Source: Marinimicrobium sp038419845 (lineage in GTDB: Bacteria > Pseudomonadota > Gammaproteobacteria > Pseudomonadales > Cellvibrionaceae). Taken from it: DNA of 64,000 nucleotides. The stretch is from positions 1 to 64,000 of the forward strand of contig NZ_JBCAQT010000009.1 of NCBI RefSeq assembly GCF_038419845.1. The letters run 5' to 3'. The notes under the pieces were generated by a model. It searched no databases and had not been told where the DNA came from. It saw only the letters and a program-made list of their open reading frames with translations. A program made the position numbers and the translations under genes. This document shows, piece after piece, positions 62,069-64,000 of the stretch; the stretch's first letter is position 1; each line of letters begins with the position of its first letter.

Positions 62069-62845
62069 TTAACCGGCTCGGTGGATGCCCAGCCGCTGGT
62101 TGATCTTGTCCGCTGTGGCGAGCACCGCTGCCACAATGGACTCCCGGTCGTGGTGGCGCCCCAGGGTGGAGGTGAGCGAGGAGGCGGCGACCGCCGCCGT
62201 CAGCCCCGAACCCGCCATGCCCACAAAGGCCGCGCAGTCCGTAACGCCCATGGTGATGTCGCTGGGGGCGAAGTGGTAGCGGTCCCGCCGGATGGTCTCC
62301 AGTTCGGCGAGGAACTGCTGTTTTTGTTCGTCGCTGAGGTGAGGTTCCTGACCGGCGTCGATCAGCAGCTTTTCGAGCTGCTCTTCGCTGTAGTGCGCCA
62401 GCAGCACGCGCCCGGAGGTTGTCGAGAAGAGGGGAAACAGGGTTCCCTCGGAGATAGAGAGCGACACTGGCTCGGGGCTTTTTACCTGGCTGACCACCAT
62501 CAGTTTTCCCTCGTAAGGCACGCTCAGGTGGCAGGACTGCCCCACGGTCTCGGCCAGCTCCATCATGGGAAGCTGCGCCGCTTGCGTCAGTTGTTCAATG
62601 GGGGAGTGGGTGTGCGAGAGCGTGTACAACTTTAGTGATAAGCGATATTTGCCGGAGGACTCGTCCCGCAGGATATAGCCGCGTGCCTCCAGCCCCACCA
62701 GAACCCGGTAGATTTCATTGGGGCTGCGCCCCAAGCCGGTAGCGATCTCCGCTTGTGACAAGGGGGCTACGTTGTCGGACAGGTGCTCAAGGATATCCAA
62801 CCCCTTGTCCAGGGCCGGGGCAGAGTATTTGGTGGTTCGGTTCAT
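62069..62845 (-). CDS. IclR-family transcriptional regulator
   Basis: 258 residues from ATG 62845 (MNRTTKYSAPALDKGLDILE); a frame starting at 62941 adds 32 residues unlike the family. Winged helix with LSQAEIATGLGRSPNEIYRVLVGLEARGYI, then a GAF-like effector domain (TTSGRVLLAH, SAFVGM-type region near the C-terminus). IclR members of this kind regulate sugar-acid catabolism. Divergent from the solute-binding protein gene; an operator-like site lies between them. Confidence 0.87.
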   Translation of the reverse strand: MNRTTKYSAPALDKGLDILEHLSDNVAPLSQAEIATGLGRSPNEIYRVLVGLEARGYILRDESSGKYRLSLKLYTLSHTHSPIEQLTQAAQLPMMELAETVGQSCHLSVPYEGKLMVVSQVKSPEPVSLSISEGTLFPLFSTTSGRVLLAHYSEEQLEKLLIDAGQEPHLSDEQKQQFLAELETIRRDRYHFAPSDITMGVTDCAAFVGMAGSGLTAAVAASSLTSTLGRHHDRESIVAAVLATADKINQRLGIHRAG

Positions 62846-62957
62846 CGTTGCGTAAGGGCTCCGTCGGTTAAGTGTCGGCAGTATCGCAAACTCCCGGTAG
62901 GGGCTCCACTTGGCTTGCTGGAACTCGTCAATGAATGACAAAAATGATTGTATGCTG

Positions 62958-62969
62958 ACTGTCTACAAT
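62958..62969. promoter_or_regulatory. GntR-type operator between IclR and solute-binding protein genes
   Basis: ACTGTCTACAAT, one mismatch from the consensus; an extra ATTGT half-site starts at 62947. Confidence 0.45.
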
Positions 62970-63018
62970 TTACCATAGAATTAATCATTTATATATGAAT
63001 GAATTGAGCGGAGTTGAG

Positions 63019-64000
63019 ATGAGTCAATCGGTTACTGAATTAAAAGGCATCACTTGGGGGCATACCCGGGGCTACGTGCCCATGACAGCGACGGCCCAAC
63101 GCTTTGAAGAGTTGAATCCGGGGGTGCGCATTACCTGGAGCAAACGCTCCCTGCAGGCCTTTGCGGACCAGCCCATTGATGAGCTGGCGAGAGAGTATGA
63201 CTTGCTGGTCATCGACCACCCCTGGGCCGGCTTTGCCGCTCAAACCGGGGTGATTGTGCCTCTGGAAGACTGGGTGGGTGAGGACTTTCTCGCAGACCAG
63301 GCGGCCAACACGGTTGGCCATTCCCACGAAAGCTACCGGTATGCCGATCAACAGTGGGCCTTGGCCATTGATGCCGCCACCCCGGTGGCTTCGGCGCGTA
63401 TGGACTTGCTGGAAGAGGCGGGCGCGGGCATGCCCCAGACCTGGGATGATCTGATGGCCTTGGCCAGGCAAGGCAAGGTGGCCGTGCCCTCGATTCCGCA
63501 GGATACGTTGATGAACTTCTACATGCTGTGCTGCACCCTGGGGGAAGACCCCTGCGTGAGCGACGGGGAAGTGGTCAGCGAGGCCGTTGGCACCGAAGCC
63601 CTGCAGCGGTTGCGTGACCTGTCCGTACACCTGGATCGCCAGTGCTTTGACTGGAACCCCATCAAAGTTTACGAGGCAATGACGCAAACCGACGATTTCG
63701 CCTACTGCCCCTTCGCCTATGGGTATGCAAACTATGCCAAGCCCAATTACGCCCGTCGGCGCGTGAAGTTTGCGGACGTAGTGGTGCTGGAAAACGGCGA
63801 GCGCTGTCGCACCACTTTGGGTGGCACAGGCCTGGCCATTTCTGCCAGCTCCAGCCATAAAGAGATAGCGGCTAAATACGCCCGGTTTGTCGCCAATGCG
63901 GAAATGCAGAAAGGCTTCTATATTGAATTTGGTGGTCAGCCGGGTTATCGCCAGGCATGGTTGGATGAAACCGCCAACCAGGTTTCCGACAATTACTTTG
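63019..64000 (+). CDS. ABC-type extracellular solute-binding protein family, no signal peptide, cut by window end
   Basis: 327 residues visible, open at the edge. Start ATG 63019 with GCGGAG upstream; an in-frame ATG at 62995 adds only eight residues. Family 1 solute-binding fold: ITWGHTRGYVPMTATAQRFE, PLEDWVGEDFL, MPQTWDDLMALAR, FAYGYANYA and GGTGLAISASSSHKEIAAKY. The striking point is the absence of any hydrophobic signal sequence: the mature-type sequence begins by residue 8. It is either a cytoplasmic homologue with an unknown role or is misstarted, but no upstream frame could supply a signal. Confidence 0.8.
   Translation, partial: MSQSVTELKGITWGHTRGYVPMTATAQRFEELNPGVRITWSKRSLQAFADQPIDELAREYDLLVIDHPWAGFAAQTGVIVPLEDWVGEDFLADQAANTVGHSHESYRYADQQWALAIDAATPVASARMDLLEEAGAGMPQTWDDLMALARQGKVAVPSIPQDTLMNFYMLCCTLGEDPCVSDGEVVSEAVGTEALQRLRDLSVHLDRQCFDWNPIKVYEAMTQTDDFAYCPFAYGYANYAKPNYARRRVKFADVVVLENGERCRTTLGGTGLAISASSSHKEIAAKYARFVANAEMQKGFYIEFGGQPGYRQAWLDETANQVSDNYF

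Noticed and set aside
63040..63858. A 272-codon open frame on the minus strand
   Set aside because: Antisense to the solute-binding protein; composition typical of shadow frames.
1..64000. tRNA, rRNA, CRISPR arrays and riboswitches
   Set aside because: None seen by eye; a tRNAscan or Infernal run would be decisive.

Overview
The window looks like chromosomal DNA of a marine, agar-degrading gammaproteobacterium, most plausibly of the Cellvibrionaceae/Microbulbiferaceae kind (Saccharophagus, Marinimicrobium, Gilvimarinus-like). The pointers are poly-serine-linked lipoprotein hydrolases, agarases of families GH16, GH50 and GH86, a large TonB-dependent receptor, and SapC/tryptophan-halogenase-like pairs. 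The lineage is inferred from gene content only.

Left edge (1-6740): an accessory patch. It holds an IS3-type orfA, two PD-(D/E)XK nuclease-fold genes, a metallophosphoesterase, several unrecognised small genes, and a graveyard of broken genes: a 43-codon SRAP (YedK/HMCES) stub butting onto a decayed IS3 transposase, followed by an IS30 transposase stub with two in-frame stops.

Agar locus part 1 (6741-26692): secreted depolymerases on the minus strand (two GH16+CBM6 agarases flanking a DUF5060 protein, then a GH86 enzyme). Divergent from them is an operon for 3,6-anhydro-L-galactose (AHG): cycloisomerase, zinc dehydrogenase, KduD-like reductase and AHG dehydrogenase. A terminator follows, then a GH50 agarase, a Tat-exported PhoD-like protein and a complete TRAP transporter.

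Part 2 (26718-39425): a cytochrome P450, [2Fe-2S] ferredoxin and ferredoxin reductase set matching the known oxidative demethylase of 6-O-methyl-D-galactose. It lies in one minus-strand run with a SapC/halogenase pair, a GntR regulator, an esterase and a zinc alcohol dehydrogenase that could handle the released formaldehyde. AraC and galE-galT-galK follow on the plus strand, so the D-galactose freed from agar or porphyran can enter the Leloir pathway.

Part 3 (39429-59800): cytoplasmic GH117 neoagarooligosaccharide hydrolase, a PfkB sugar kinase and an MFS sugar porter; a TonB receptor-halogenase-SapC-SMP30-GH50 operon; and a GntR-enolase superfamily dehydratase-MFS-KDG kinase-KDPG aldolase-GH50 operon. 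The last encodes the lower pathway that takes KDG to pyruvate and glyceraldehyde 3-phosphate. Right edge (60075-64000): SDR, a DUF6786-like lipoprotein, an IclR regulator and a truncated solute-binding protein.

A palindrome of the form ATTGT-N2-ACAAT recurs in front of nearly every transcription unit of the agar locus, including both GntR genes, galE, the GH16s, GH86/AHG operon, PfkB kinase, porter, TonB receptor and IclR. I read it as the operator of one GntR-type regulon. The most novel-looking item is an orphan, strongly structured small-RNA candidate at about 41607-41792: it has four successive perfect hairpins, the last followed by eight Ts, a TTGACA -35 box and an adjacent operator-like site, and no protein gene accounts for it.
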